Shown here in pieces: positions 22,194 through 32,712 of a stretch of DNA of 64,000 bases. Origin of the DNA: Psychrobacter immobilis (GTDB lineage Bacteria > Pseudomonadota > Gammaproteobacteria > Pseudomonadales > Moraxellaceae); contig NZ_CAJGZV010000001.1 of NCBI RefSeq assembly GCF_904846065.1, forward strand, positions 2,852,001-2,916,000, in the 5' to 3' direction. Position 1 is the stretch's first letter; the number at the start of each line of letters is the position of its first letter. The translations under genes were made by a program, and so were the position numbers. The notes under the pieces were generated by a model. It was not told where the DNA came from. It did not search any database and saw only the letters and a list, made by a program, of their open reading frames with translations.

Positions 22194-23327
22194 TTAATCA
22201 GCAATGATTTCAGCCTCTTTTTGCAACGTCTGTAAAGCATCTATCAAGCGGCTGTTTTGCTCTGCTGTACCAGTAGTGATACGCAAATACTCATTGATGC
22301 GTGGCTTGTCAAAATGACGGACGATGATGCCTTGCTCACGTAACGCATTCGCTACCGTATTAGCATTACCATCTTTAGGGCGGGCAAAGACAAAGTTGGC
22401 ATGCGATGGCAACACATCAAAACCTAACGCTGTCAGCTCTGCTGTTAGAGATTGGCGTAAGTCAATGACTTGCTGACAGGTCTGGGTAAAATACTCAACA
22501 TCCAATACACTGGCAGTCGCCCCTACTTGCGCCAGCTTATCCAGTGGATAGCTATTAAAGCTGTTTTTCATACGGGTTAAGGCTTCAATCAATGAGGCAT
22601 TACCAAAAGCCATACCAACGCGCAATCCAGCAAGCGAACGTGACTTGGAAAAAGTTTGGGTCACAAGAATGTTGTCAAACTCATTGATTAAGCTCACTGC
22701 TGAAATTTCTGCATCTGAGCTACCGTCAGCTGCCCGCGCAAAATCAATATAAGCCTCATCAATTACAATCACTGAGTTTGAGTGCTCACTAGCCAGCTTA
22801 CGAATATCGGCAAGCGATAATAGCAGTCCAGTTGGGGCATTTGGATTGGCAATGATGATGCCGCTACAAGGCTGGCGATAAGCATCAGGATCAATACTAA
22901 AATCTTCTTCCAAGGCGATTTGTACCAGCTCGATACCAAAGGTCTGCGCATAGACTGGATAGAAGCTATAGCTAATATCAGGTGCTAAAACAGGGCGCTC
23001 TTTTAGGAAAAAGCTGGCAAATACTAGCGCCAATACTTCATCAGAGCCATTGCCAACAAACACTTGGTTGATATCAATATCATAGAGTTGTGCCAATGCG
23101 GCACGCAAATCATCAGACTCAGGCGCTGGATATAAACGCAGATCATCCGCTTGCTGCTCTAGGACTTTTGCGATTGCCTCGCCTACTTTCGGTGACGGCG
23201 GGAATGGGTTTTCATTGGTATTTAATTTGCATAAATTTTCATGCTGAGGCTGCTCACCAGGAACGTAAGGTGACAAATTACGCGCTTTAGATGACCAAAG
23301 TCTGGTGTCTATCTTTAACTCACTCAT
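22194..23327 (-). CDS. hisC: Histidinol-phosphate aminotransferase
   Basis: PLP enzyme converting imidazole acetol phosphate to L-histidinol phosphate. The 377-aa product shows LNTNENPFPPSP near the N-terminus, VFVGNGSDEVLAL, ANPNAPTG (residues about 160-166), the DEAYIDFA segment and the PLP lysine K228 in TQTFSKSRSLAGLRVG. It is the last gene of murA-hisG-hisD-hisC, 79 bp downstream of hisD, and ends against the terminator shared with pabB. Confidence 0.97.
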   Translation of the reverse strand: MSELKIDTRLWSSKARNLSPYVPGEQPQHENLCKLNTNENPFPPSPKVGEAIAKVLEQQADDLRLYPAPESDDLRAALAQLYDIDINQVFVGNGSDEVLALVFASFFLKERPVLAPDISYSFYPVYAQTFGIELVQIALEEDFSIDPDAYRQPCSGIIIANPNAPTGLLLSLADIRKLASEHSNSVIVIDEAYIDFARAADGSSDAEISAVSLINEFDNILVTQTFSKSRSLAGLRVGMAFGNASLIEALTRMKNSFNSYPLDKLAQVGATASVLDVEYFTQTCQQVIDLRQSLTAELTALGFDVLPSHANFVFARPKDGNANTVANALREQGIIVRHFDKPRINEYLRITTGTAEQNSRLIDALQTLQKEAEIIAD

Positions 23328-23406
23328 AAGTTATCCTACTATTAGCCACATAAATTATTAAATATAAATCTCAAAAGTACAATTCAAAAGTAATCATTAA
23401 GCCACG

Positions 23407-24702
23407 TTACTGATAACGATAACGGGCTGAACGCGCATGGGCTTCTAAGTCCTCACGTTGCGCTAAAATATCTGCGGTCTCAGCCAATGGCTTACTACCG
23501 GCTTCAGTACAATAAATAATAGAGGATTTCTTTTGGAAATCATAAACACCAAGCGGTGAAGAGAAACGCGCGGTGCCAGAGGTTGGCAACACATGATTGG
23601 GTCCTGCACAGTAGTCACCAATCGCCTCAGGCGTGTGACGTCCCATGAAAATAGCACCTGCATGACGAATATCGTTGAGTAGCGTATCAGGATGATCAAC
23701 TGACAACTCTAAATGTTCAGGGGCAACCCGATTAATCACCGCCATACCTTCCACGCGGTCTTTGACTACAATAAGTGCGCCACGGTTTTTTAGTGAATCG
23801 CGGGCGATATCGGCTTTTGGCAACTCTGCCAGCGCTTTTTCAATTTCAGCCGCGACGTCTGCAAGCTGCTGTTCACTGGTCGTGACAAAGATAGCTTGAG
23901 CGATACGGTCATGTTCAGCTTGTGACAATAAATCCATCGCCAACCAATCGGCGCGATCTTGCGCCTCGCCTTCTGCATAGACCAATACTTCAGAGGGACC
24001 AGCGATCATATCAATCCCAACTTGACCAAATACCGCGCGCTTTGCCGCTGCAACATATTTATTACCAGGGCCAGTGATTTTATCCACCGCTGGAATCGTT
24101 TCGGTACCATACGCCAAGGCAGCAACCGCTTGCGCACCGCCGATGGTAAAGACACGATCGACTTGTGCCAAATGCGCTGCTGCTAACACCAATGGATTGA
24201 GCACGCCTTTTGGCGCTGGCACTACCATGATGACCTCTTTAACACCCGCCACTTTGGCAGGAATGGCATTCATCAATACAGAAGATGGATAAGAGGCCAA
24301 ACCACCAGGGACATAGATGCCTACTCGATCAAGTGCGGTGACTTTTTGACCCAAGCGATTACCAAGCTCATCTTCATACTGCCAAGTCTCTTGTACTTGG
24401 CGCTCATGAAAGGCCTGCACACGCGTTGCTGCGGTGGTCAATGCCAATTTTACTGTATCATCAAGATTCGCAAACGCTTCAGCAAGCGCCTCTTTAGACA
24501 GCTCTAGCTCTTGCATTGTCGTCGCTGGATGCTGATCGAATTGCTGGGTTAACGCCAGTACGACGCGATCGCCATCATGCCGAACTTGCGCGATGATATC
24601 ATCAACAGTCTTAAGTAAATCAGCATCATTGACGGTTTCAAAGGCAAGTAACTCTGTCAATTGACTGTCAAAATCGGCATCTTGGGTACTTAGTTGGCGC
24701 AT
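23407..24702 (-). CDS. hisD: Histidinol dehydrogenase
   Basis: Zinc enzyme that oxidises histidinol to histidine in two NAD-dependent steps. The 431-aa sequence has RVGIYVPGGLASYPSSVLMN, IGGAQAVAALAYGTE, DKITGPGNKYVAAAKRAVFG, DMIAGPSEVLV, LLSQAEHD and the C-terminal VAPEHLEL and YCAGPNHVLPT, which include the zinc and catalytic residues of the family. It lies between hisG and hisC; a long hairpin (24868-24914) sits in the 289-bp gap from hisG. Confidence 0.98.
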   Translation of the reverse strand: MRQLSTQDADFDSQLTELLAFETVNDADLLKTVDDIIAQVRHDGDRVVLALTQQFDQHPATTMQELELSKEALAEAFANLDDTVKLALTTAATRVQAFHERQVQETWQYEDELGNRLGQKVTALDRVGIYVPGGLASYPSSVLMNAIPAKVAGVKEVIMVVPAPKGVLNPLVLAAAHLAQVDRVFTIGGAQAVAALAYGTETIPAVDKITGPGNKYVAAAKRAVFGQVGIDMIAGPSEVLVYAEGEAQDRADWLAMDLLSQAEHDRIAQAIFVTTSEQQLADVAAEIEKALAELPKADIARDSLKNRGALIVVKDRVEGMAVINRVAPEHLELSVDHPDTLLNDIRHAGAIFMGRHTPEAIGDYCAGPNHVLPTSGTARFSSPLGVYDFQKKSSIIYCTEAGSKPLAETADILAQREDLEAHARSARYRYQ

Positions 24703-24867
24703 GACTTAATCCTATATCTGAGCATAAAAAACTGCTGAAAATTAGCGATGTAAAAATGAGGGGTATTGAGTATTAATAATAATTGTGATGGCTGATATAC
24801 CAGCTTCTATATATTTAGTTTGTTCAGATTATACTAACCTCATACTTTCTGGCAAGCAAATACAACA

Positions 24868-24914
24868 AAACCAGTTTAGCACGCTATATCTATCTTATAG
24901 CGCTAAACTGGTTT
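24868..24914 (-). terminator. Long hairpin between hisG and hisD (possible attenuator)
   Basis: A 13-bp perfect outer stem (AAACCAGTTTAGC 24868-24880 with GCTAAACTGGTTT 24902-24914) encloses a further perfect 6-bp stem (GCTATA/TATAGC), broken only by a 2-nt bulge. On the minus strand the hairpin is followed by TTTTGTTGTATTT. It could terminate part of hisG transcription or protect the mRNA; a his-type leader peptide is not visible. Confidence 0.65.
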
Positions 24915-24991
24915 AAAAATTTGTATGACAATGCTTAAGATTACCAATGATTAGTATCGTTTGATAAAGCATTGATTCATTAGGAATTAAT

Positions 24992-25687
24992 TTATGAAGC
25001 GCTGGCAATACTGTTTTTGAAGCTATCTAAAATCGGCTCAAGTAACGCAAATTTACGCTTGTAGCTCACTTGATTGACGATAAGGCGTGAGGACACATCG
25101 CAAATATGATCGCGTGCTTCAAGACCGTTGGCGCGCAACGTATTACCTGTATCAACCACATCGACGATCAAATCACCCAATCCGACCAACGGCGCAAGCT
25201 CCATAGAGCCATACAGTTTAATCACATCCACTTGCTGACCTTGGCTGGCAAAGTAAGCGCGGGCAACATTGACGTATTTGGTCGCAATACGTAGGCGACG
25301 ATTGGGTAGCGGCGCATCTTTTACGCCAGCAGTCATGAGCTTACACTGAGCAATTTGCAAATCAAGTAACTCGTAGACATGGTTGGCACCATGCTCAAGC
25401 AACACATCTTTACCCGCCACTCCAAAGTCAGCCGCGCCATGTTCAACGTAGGTTGGCACATCACTGGCACGCAAAATCAATACACGCACATTGGGGTTTG
25501 AGGTTGGAAAAATAAGTTTGCGTGAGGCTTCAGGATCTTCTAATAACTCAACACCAGCTGCGCGTAGCAGTGGCATGGTCTCTTCTAGAATACGACCTTT
25601 TGATAAGGCCAGTGTTAATCCTGAAAACTCATCATTTACTTCATTTAATAAACCATCATTTGGTAGGCTATTGCTTGCTTCAGTCAT
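24992..25687 (-). CDS. hisG: ATP phosphoribosyltransferase, short form
   Basis: First enzyme of histidine synthesis (ATP + PRPP). The sequence has [18 protein letters not shown], the [20 protein letters not shown] segment and the PRPP site region [20 protein letters not shown]. At about 231 aa it lacks the C-terminal regulatory domain, so it is the short HisG type, which in other bacteria needs a HisZ partner; hisZ is not in this window. I chose the ATG at 25687; an in-frame GTG at 25717 adds ten residues but overlaps a C5/G5 hairpin. The conserved part starts about residue 23. It lies between murA and hisD. Confidence 0.93.
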   Translation of the reverse strand: MTEASNSLPNDGLLNEVNDEFSGLTLALSKGRILEETMPLLRAAGVELLEDPEASRKLIFPTSNPNVRVLILRASDVPTYVEHGAADFGVAGKDVLLEHGANHVYELLDLQIAQCKLMTAGVKDAPLPNRRLRIATKYVNVARAYFASQGQQVDVIKLYGSMELAPLVGLGDLIVDVVDTGNTLRANGLEARDHICDVSSRLIVNQVSYKRKFALLEPILDSFKNSIASAS

Positions 25688-25716
25688 AATGACATCGTGT
25701 CCATGTGCAGTTAACA

Positions 25717-25732
25717 CCCCCGCTGAAGGGGG
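25717..25732 (-). promoter_or_regulatory. GC-rich hairpin at the hisG 5' end
   Basis: CCCCC (25717-25721) and GGGGG (25728-25732) enclose a 6-nt loop, about 30 nt upstream of the chosen hisG ATG and touching the alternative GTG. On the plus strand it is followed by CTTTT. It might modulate hisG translation, or be the weak terminator of a short plus-strand transcript. Confidence 0.35.
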
Positions 25733-25834
25733 CTTTTAGTGGTAGGTTACTAATAATGGTAGATTGCTAAGCTATTCATATCAATGCCAATCGTATCAAT
25801 CATTTAGGTCATGGATTTGATAAGCAAATCGATA

Positions 25835-27115
<1,281 letters not shown>

Positions 27116-27209
27116 CTAACGATGAGTATTAAAAATAGTGAAAATCAGACCAATCACACCCAGCCAACATAATAGCCAGTCTAATAAGCCCAATCATATG
27201 TATAACGGT

Positions 27210-27461
27210 CTAGCCTTTGGATTGAACTTCCCATTCAACAGGCGTCAGCGCTTGAATATTGAGCGCATGAATATCGCCACTGGCGATCTTATCATTGACT
27301 AATGCATAAATCGCCTGCTGACGTTGCACGGCACGCTTACCTTCAAAACTGGCATCAACCACGCGTACATCAAACTTATTACCTTGATTGGCAGCTTGAA
27401 TAAAAGCGTCTGGGAAGTGAGTCTGTAAAAATGCAATCAAATCATCAGCGTTCATGCTCAT
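27210..27461 (-). CDS. ibaG: BolA/IbaG family protein
   Basis: An 83-aa BolA-fold protein; family members partner with monothiol glutaredoxins in iron-sulfur cluster handling. Family features are the FDVRVVDASFEGKRAVQRQQ stretch (the invariant F-G-x-x-x-V-x-R-Q/H-x region) and the C-terminal IHALNIQALTPVEW. I name it IbaG rather than BolA because it is short and directly precedes murA, as ibaG does in Escherichia coli. The start may be the first or third codon (MSM). Confidence 0.88.
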   Translation of the reverse strand: MSMNADDLIAFLQTHFPDAFIQAANQGNKFDVRVVDASFEGKRAVQRQQAIYALVNDKIASGDIHALNIQALTPVEWEVQSKG

Positions 27462-27582
27462 AAAATATCCTGTTGATAATGGTAAAAAATGATTTTATTT
27501 TGAATGCGGGTATTATAACAAGAGTTTAAGCATCTTACAGTACTGTCTTACGCAACTGCACCTAACTTCTGATTGCCGTCCA

Positions 27583-28590
27583 TTATTTGAGCATTTTATC
27601 CAAGTACGTCAGTACTTGCGCGCGTACATCATTGACCCAACGTAGCGGCGGTGCCATCGCACCAATACTGGTCGCATGACTGGCACCTTTTATTTCACCG
27701 TTTTCTACGGTGACGCCCGCCTCTTGCAACGCTTTGGTCATTTTAATCGTATTGGTCGCATACACCACTTTGTCTTTTTCGGCAGTCAACAATAAATACG
27801 GGGGCTGCTCGCCTTTGATTTGACGGTCTGGCATGACCTCGTCTGGCGTAGCATCAGCAGCAAAGGCGGTGGCGCTATCAAATTTACGGAAGTCGTAACT
27901 ATAAGGACCAGCAATACCCACGACCGCGGTAATATCCTTTGGCTTAATACCATAAGGCGCTAAAAAATCTTCATTGGCGACCGCTGCAACCGCGTTAAAT
28001 GCACCAGCAGAATGTCCAATTACCGCTAAGCGTTTAGGATCAGCATGTAGGCTCGGAGCATTATTGATACTCCAAGCAATCGCTTGCGCCGTATCTTTGA
28101 CATAATCAGGGTACACATGCTCAGGCGCTTTACGATAATTAATTACGGCGGTGACATAACCTGCTTGCGCCAAACTCTGACCGACAAAGGCATACTGTTC
28201 TTTATTACCACTCTCCCATGAGCCACCGTGGACAAACACCACCATCGGATAGCTATCATTAATCGCACCATCATTGATGGCGCTTTGGACTTTCATCGCT
28301 TGTGCTAATGGCTTGGGATAATAAATATCCAAATCTTGATCGGGCTCATCACCATAGAGAATGTTTTTGCTGACGCCAACGCCGCCACTAGCAGTAATGC
28401 CATTGACGATAGCCAGTGGCGATAAGGCTTGCGCATTCTGGGTGACTAGGGCAACGCTACCCAGTGCTAAGGCGGCGACACCTGTGAATTTTAGAATGCC
28501 TACTTTGCTAGCAGTATTATTAATCATGCTTTCATTATTTATTTTTTGACGGCTTTTATTATATTCTAAGCGCTTGTTTGCATCCTTCAT
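27583..28590 (-). CDS. Alpha/beta hydrolase, carboxylesterase/BD-FAE-like, probably exported or membrane-anchored
   Basis: A 335-aa esterase-like protein. A basic N-terminus is followed by a hydrophobic segment at about residues 32-53 ending in NAQALS, which looks like a signal peptide or anchor with an unusually long n-region; the ATG at residue 22 would give a classic signal peptide. The oxyanion motif HGGSW (121-125), nucleophile elbow GHSAG (Ser194), Asp273 (TAEKDKV) and His305 (GASHATS) form a complete triad. The HGG motif and YPDYVKDTAQAI resemble hormone-sensitive-lipase-type/BD-FAE esterases. The substrate is unknown. It is a single gene between ibaG and dolP. Confidence 0.85.
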   Translation of the reverse strand: MKDANKRLEYNKSRQKINNESMINNTASKVGILKFTGVAALALGSVALVTQNAQALSPLAIVNGITASGGVGVSKNILYGDEPDQDLDIYYPKPLAQAMKVQSAINDGAINDSYPMVVFVHGGSWESGNKEQYAFVGQSLAQAGYVTAVINYRKAPEHVYPDYVKDTAQAIAWSINNAPSLHADPKRLAVIGHSAGAFNAVAAVANEDFLAPYGIKPKDITAVVGIAGPYSYDFRKFDSATAFAADATPDEVMPDRQIKGEQPPYLLLTAEKDKVVYATNTIKMTKALQEAGVTVENGEIKGASHATSIGAMAPPLRWVNDVRAQVLTYLDKMLK

Positions 28591-28739
28591 TGCCAGTATC
28601 CCTATTATATTTATACATGGATCAAAAGTAATAGCGTTGAGACAGCCGTCTTATCGAATAAGCATTAGGGTCTGTCTTGTCTATTCTTCGCTTTTTATAT
28701 CTTACTGGCTGGCTCAAACGTTCTCGTGTTTTTCCTGTT

Positions 28740-28774
28740 AACCGTGTTTAGGTTTCTTGTCATTAAACACGGTT
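28740..28774. repeat. Perfect 11-bp inverted repeat between dolP and the esterase gene
   Basis: AACCGTGTTTA (28740-28750) and TAAACACGGTT (28764-28774) are exact complements with a 13-nt loop. There is no T-run directly after it on either strand, so it is at most a weak terminator of dolP. It may be an mRNA 3'-end element. Confidence 0.5.
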
Positions 28775-28867
28775 TAAACTGACGGGGCAAATAGCTTACG
28801 CTACAAGCTATTTAGCCACTGTTTTTTTGTTTTATTAATAAATAACAGCTGTATTTTAGAACACTTT

Positions 28868-29707
28868 TTACGGATCTTGATACAGGTCTATATAGGGGCT
28901 TGATGACGGTTGCTCAACGGTTGTGCCATCTTCGGTCACGACGATAGGAGTCGATGTGCCAACGGACGCTGGCGCTTCAGAATTATTAACGCTAGCAGCA
29001 GCTACCCCGTCCACAACGACTGGTGCTGAAGCAGGATTTACCAAGTTATTTTCAGACATAATGTCGTCTTTACTTATCTTTACGCCCCTGTCATCAACGA
29101 CGGTCGTCAGCAGCACCAGCTCAGTCACACCAACGGTGCTATTGGCGATATCGATTAGGTGACTCTGCTGAGTCGGTGTCATACGTCCCATAATATAAAC
29201 CACACCATCATTGGTCACGGCTTTGATCTGTGAGGCTTTGACACCATCACTCGCGGCTACTTTTGCCAGCAGCTTTGAGGTGATATAGCCATCATGAACC
29301 GTCGAGCTATAGCCTTTAGACGCGCTGACGTTTAGCTCATTATAGACATGGCGCACATCTGGCATAGAGCTGACGACTTTTTCGACTTCTACTTTGATGG
29401 CCTCAGTGGGTACTTCGCCTGTCAATAACACTTCACTATTAAAGCTATCAATACCCATACGACTGGTTTGTTGCAGGTCTTCTTTTAACCCATAAACATT
29501 GATTTTGACGGTATGTTCGATACTGCGATCCAGTAGTCTCTGCGGAATGGTACGCTCTGTCATCGGTACACCATACGTACCTTCTGTACTGTTGGTCAAA
29601 TAATTGGTGGTACAGCCCGTAGTGACGATGCTGGTGATTAGCATAACGCCTATCGCGGTGCGGCGTGATGAGCCAAAAATAGCAGTGCGCAAATGCATCC
29701 GTGTCAT
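28868..29707 (-). CDS. dolP: BON-domain outer-membrane lipoprotein (DolP-like)
   Basis: A 279-aa lipoprotein: basic n-region, hydrophobic core and lipobox ending at Cys32 (SIVTTGC). Two BON domains follow at about residues 52-125 and 130-207 (INVYGLKEDLQQTS; VEVEKVVSSMPDVRHVYNEL; VTNDGVVYIMGRMT). The two-BON lipoprotein next to yraN and rsmI matches the dolP (yraP) locus of Escherichia coli, where DolP supports envelope integrity and the BAM machinery. Unlike that 191-aa protein, this one ends in a Ser/Val/Pro/Ala-rich tail (about 215-279). AGAGG precedes the start. Confidence 0.85.
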   Translation of the reverse strand: MTRMHLRTAIFGSSRRTAIGVMLITSIVTTGCTTNYLTNSTEGTYGVPMTERTIPQRLLDRSIEHTVKINVYGLKEDLQQTSRMGIDSFNSEVLLTGEVPTEAIKVEVEKVVSSMPDVRHVYNELNVSASKGYSSTVHDGYITSKLLAKVAASDGVKASQIKAVTNDGVVYIMGRMTPTQQSHLIDIANSTVGVTELVLLTTVVDDRGVKISKDDIMSENNLVNPASAPVVVDGVAAASVNNSEAPASVGTSTPIVVTEDGTTVEQPSSSPYIDLYQDP

Positions 29708-29923
29708 GATTTACCTCTTAGAACATGAGTGTGACGATCGTATAAAGTCAATTGATTGAGCCAGTTTTAATCTAATAACATTTGTTTTGACAACTGTTAA
29801 TTCAGTTAATAACAACTTAGCTACTTTACTTAATTTTTACTATCAGCGGTTAGGTTTTTGGTAACGCTCACTCGATGATAAGTACTTACTACCTTCTAGT
29901 TGGGTAGCTTTTGCATCCTAATA

Positions 29924-30409
29924 TCACGTATCTACTATAAAAGCACTTTTGAGCCATTGTGGTTGATTTTCTACATTTTGACCACTGGTCTTAAGATGAG
30001 TACCTACCGTATCATAAGCGATGACATCGAACCGACAGTCATAATCCTCATACTCAGGATGCTGTTGCAAAAAATATTGCGCCGTTTTAATCACTTTACG
30101 TTGTTTGCTTGCCGTCACGCTCAGTGCAGCACCACCAAAACCTGAACGCTGCCGTTGACGCACTTCAATGAATACCAGTGTCGAGCATGCTGAACCTGTC
30201 TCCAGCATAATCAAATCCAGCTCACCCACTTTGACCTGCTGCCAATTTTGGGCAATCAAAATCAATCCTTGCGATTGTAAAAACTCACACGCCTGCTGCT
30301 CGAATAGACTGCCTTGGCGCTGCTTTGGTGAAGTGAGGCTCAAAGGTTTATGACTGCACATAAGGTCGATAGGTCTGGTTAACATTTCAGAATTATCATA
30401 GCACATCAT
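29924..30409 (-). CDS. yraN: YraN/UPF0102 family nuclease-fold protein
   Basis: A 161-aa member of the UPF0102 family, whose fold resembles Holliday-junction resolvases and PD-(D/E)xK nucleases. Seen motifs: GSLFEQQACEFLQSQGLILI (E37-like acid), the KVGELDLIM segment that carries the Asp-x-x-Asp-like acids, FIEVRQRQRSGFGGAA and SKQRKVIKTAQYFL. The true start may be one of several Met codons in the first 17 residues. It is divergent from rsmI and upstream of dolP, as expected for this locus. No biochemical function is firmly established. Confidence 0.88.
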   Translation of the reverse strand: MMCYDNSEMLTRPIDLMCSHKPLSLTSPKQRQGSLFEQQACEFLQSQGLILIAQNWQQVKVGELDLIMLETGSACSTLVFIEVRQRQRSGFGGAALSVTASKQRKVIKTAQYFLQQHPEYEDYDCRFDVIAYDTVGTHLKTSGQNVENQPQWLKSAFIVDT

Positions 30410-30544
30410 GCTAAACTAGCCACTTTCGCGTGCAGATGCTGGTATGGTGTTTTATGCTTTGCTTAAGTTCTATTTTTGACCAGTTTTGTCAGTCAGCGCG
30501 CCACATCATATTTTAATTCCCGCTTTTAATACTCCGAGGTTTTC

Positions 30545-31513
30545 ATGTCTAGCCCTACCGCGATGCCAGCTTGTCTATATATCGTTGCCACGCCAATTGG
30601 CAATATGAGCGATATGACGCCGCATGCCATTGATGTTTTAAAGCAAGTCGCCATCATTGCCTGTGAAGACACCCGTACCTCAGGTAAGCTATTGTCGCAT
30701 TTTGGCATTGATACCAAAGGCAGTAAAGCCGACGACGAAAAAGAGTCAGAAGCTCCTAACACTAAAAATAATACCGATAATAACGTGACAGACGCTGATA
30801 CCGCGACCAAGCAAAAAGGTCATAACAAGCTTTGGGCATACCATGAGCACAATAGTGCCATTCAAACACCCAAAATTATCGAGATGATCGAGCAAGGTCA
30901 TTCGGTTGCTTTGATTAGTGATGCCGGTACGCCACTCATCAGTGATCCAGGTTATCAACTGGTACAGGCCGCTCATGCCGCAGGCGTTAGAGTCTCTCCT
31001 ATCATTGGTGCCTCTGCTGCCATTGCCGCACTGTCAGTCGCAGGATTGCCCTCAGACCGCTTTAGCTTTATTGGGTTTTTACCTGCCAAAACCCACGGTC
31101 GCCAAAAGCAATTAGCAGCATTAAACTCACGTACCGAAACGCTGATATTTTATGAAGCGCCGCATCGTATTATCGCCAGTTTAGAAGACATGGCGGCGGT
31201 ATTTGGCGCAGATCGTGAAGTCACTTTTTGCCGTGAATTGACTAAGACCTTTGAGACTGTCCATAAAAGCACCCTTGGGGATTTGGTGGAATTTGTCAAA
31301 GCTGATGACAATCAACAGCGCGGTGAGATAGTCGTGGTCGTCGCTGGCGTGAATGTGGCGCAGGATGCCGATGACATCAGTATTCATGATAAATTATTGC
31401 AGCGCTTGCTTGAAGACTTATCGGTTAAAAAAGCCGCTGCATTGGGCGCTGATATCACTGGCGTCAAAAAGAATGCGCTATATCAGCGCTTACTTGAGCT
31501 ACAAGCTGAATAA
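30545..31513 (+). CDS. rsmI: 16S rRNA (cytidine-1402-2'-O)-methyltransferase
   Basis: SAM-dependent tetrapyrrole-methylase-fold enzyme that 2'-O-methylates C1402 in the 30S P site. Motifs: LYIVATPIGNMSDMT at the N-terminus, ACEDTRTSGKLL, VALISDAGTPLISDPG, ALSVAGLPSDRFSFIGFLP and LIFYEAPHR, then CRELTKTFET. The 322-aa length exceeds the usual roughly 285 because of a polar, Asn/Asp/Lys/Thr-rich insert at residues about 58-94, between the SHFGI helix and the AYHEHN segment. AGGT lies upstream of the ATG. It is divergent from yraN. Confidence 0.95.
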   Translation: MSSPTAMPACLYIVATPIGNMSDMTPHAIDVLKQVAIIACEDTRTSGKLLSHFGIDTKGSKADDEKESEAPNTKNNTDNNVTDADTATKQKGHNKLWAYHEHNSAIQTPKIIEMIEQGHSVALISDAGTPLISDPGYQLVQAAHAAGVRVSPIIGASAAIAALSVAGLPSDRFSFIGFLPAKTHGRQKQLAALNSRTETLIFYEAPHRIIASLEDMAAVFGADREVTFCRELTKTFETVHKSTLGDLVEFVKADDNQQRGEIVVVVAGVNVAQDADDISIHDKLLQRLLEDLSVKKAAALGADITGVKKNALYQRLLELQAE

Positions 31514-31567
31514 TTTTTGAATATTAATATTAAAAACAGTTATAAACCCATTGAGGAGAAGTGAGCA

Positions 31568-32587
31568 ATGTACAATGTAATGGCGATAGGCAACGCATTG
31601 GTTGACCATGAATATGTATTGTCAGATGCGGCGCTAGAAGAGACTGATTTGACCAAAGGCAATATGACGCTGGCAGGTATCGACGAGCAACAGCAATTAT
31701 TGGCGTATTTTAAACTGGCAGAAATTGCACCATCAAAGCAGGCTGGTGGTGGCTCAGCGGCTAATACGATGTATACCTTTGCCAGTTTAGGCGGCAAGCC
31801 ATTTTATGCCTGCCGCGTTGGTGACGATCAACAAGGCGAGTTTTACCTAAAAGACTTACATGAAGCAGGTGTTGCAACTTCAGAGAAATCTATCCATGCA
31901 GGCGGAGTAACGGGTTCATGTGTGGTCGCAGTGACTGAAGATGGCGAGCGCACCATGCAAACTTATCTCGGCACTTCAAGCGAAATCACCGCAGAAAATG
32001 TCGATTTTGATGCGCTGACACAAGCTGACTGGCTATATATAGAAGGCTACTTGGCCATGACTGAGAGTATTCAGCCTGCTATGACTCAGTTGCGTCAACA
32101 AGCAGGGATTCATTCTGCAAAAATTGCCGTAAGTTTTGCTGATCCTGCCGTGGTGAAGTTTGCCAAAGACGGTTTACTCAATATGCTGGGCAATAAAGTG
32201 GCAGTGATATTCTGTAATAGTGAGGAAGCCAAACTCTTTACGGACAAAAAACAAGTCAAGGCAGCCGCACGCGCACTGCTTGAGTATTGCCAGACGGCAG
32301 TCGTCACTGATGGTGCCAATGGTGCAACGATCGCCCATAAAGCTGATGATAAATCAGAGATTGAGATTTATGAAGTTGCTACACCAATCGTTACTAATGT
32401 CATTGATACCAACGGTGCCGGTGATAATTACGCAGGAGCATTTTTATACGCGTTGTCGCAGCACTATAGCTTGCCTGAATGTGGTCGTCTTGCCAGCGAA
32501 GTGGCGGCGCAGGTGATTCAACAGTTTGGACCACGATTGGCCTCACAAGATTATAGAGATATTGCAAAGCGTGTACTATCTGCTTAA
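31568..32587 (+). CDS. PfkB-family sugar/adenosine kinase
   Basis: A ribokinase-like kinase of 339 aa. It has the N-terminal GGGSAANTMYTFASLGG signature, GRVGDD-like CRVGDDQQG, the lid TGSCVVAVTEDGERTM and the C-terminal DTNGAGDNYAGAF with catalytic Asp286. The pattern (ALVDHEYVLSD start, TYLGTSSEI) resembles the adenosine-kinase-like branch found in many proteobacteria, but the substrate cannot be read from sequence. AGGAG lies before the ATG. A strong terminator (32616-32649) follows. It may be cotranscribed with rsmI (54-bp gap). Confidence 0.88.
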   Translation: MYNVMAIGNALVDHEYVLSDAALEETDLTKGNMTLAGIDEQQQLLAYFKLAEIAPSKQAGGGSAANTMYTFASLGGKPFYACRVGDDQQGEFYLKDLHEAGVATSEKSIHAGGVTGSCVVAVTEDGERTMQTYLGTSSEITAENVDFDALTQADWLYIEGYLAMTESIQPAMTQLRQQAGIHSAKIAVSFADPAVVKFAKDGLLNMLGNKVAVIFCNSEEAKLFTDKKQVKAAARALLEYCQTAVVTDGANGATIAHKADDKSEIEIYEVATPIVTNVIDTNGAGDNYAGAFLYALSQHYSLPECGRLASEVAAQVIQQFGPRLASQDYRDIAKRVLSA

Positions 32588-32615
32588 CTTATAAAAATCT
32601 GTCATTGCCGATAAT

Positions 32616-32649
32616 AAAAAAGCCCATATCGATTGATATGGGCTTTTTT
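32616..32649. terminator. Bidirectional terminator between the PfkB kinase gene and metY
   Basis: AAAAAAGCCCATATC pairs perfectly with GATATGGGCTTTTTT around a GATT loop: a 15-bp stem including the A/T tracts. It lies in a convergent gap and can stop both transcripts. Confidence 0.93.
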
Positions 32650-32712
32650 ATTATTAATTATGAGACAAATTATTCAGTTCACATTGCTCAGTTCAATAAA
32701 AAGCGTTTAATA

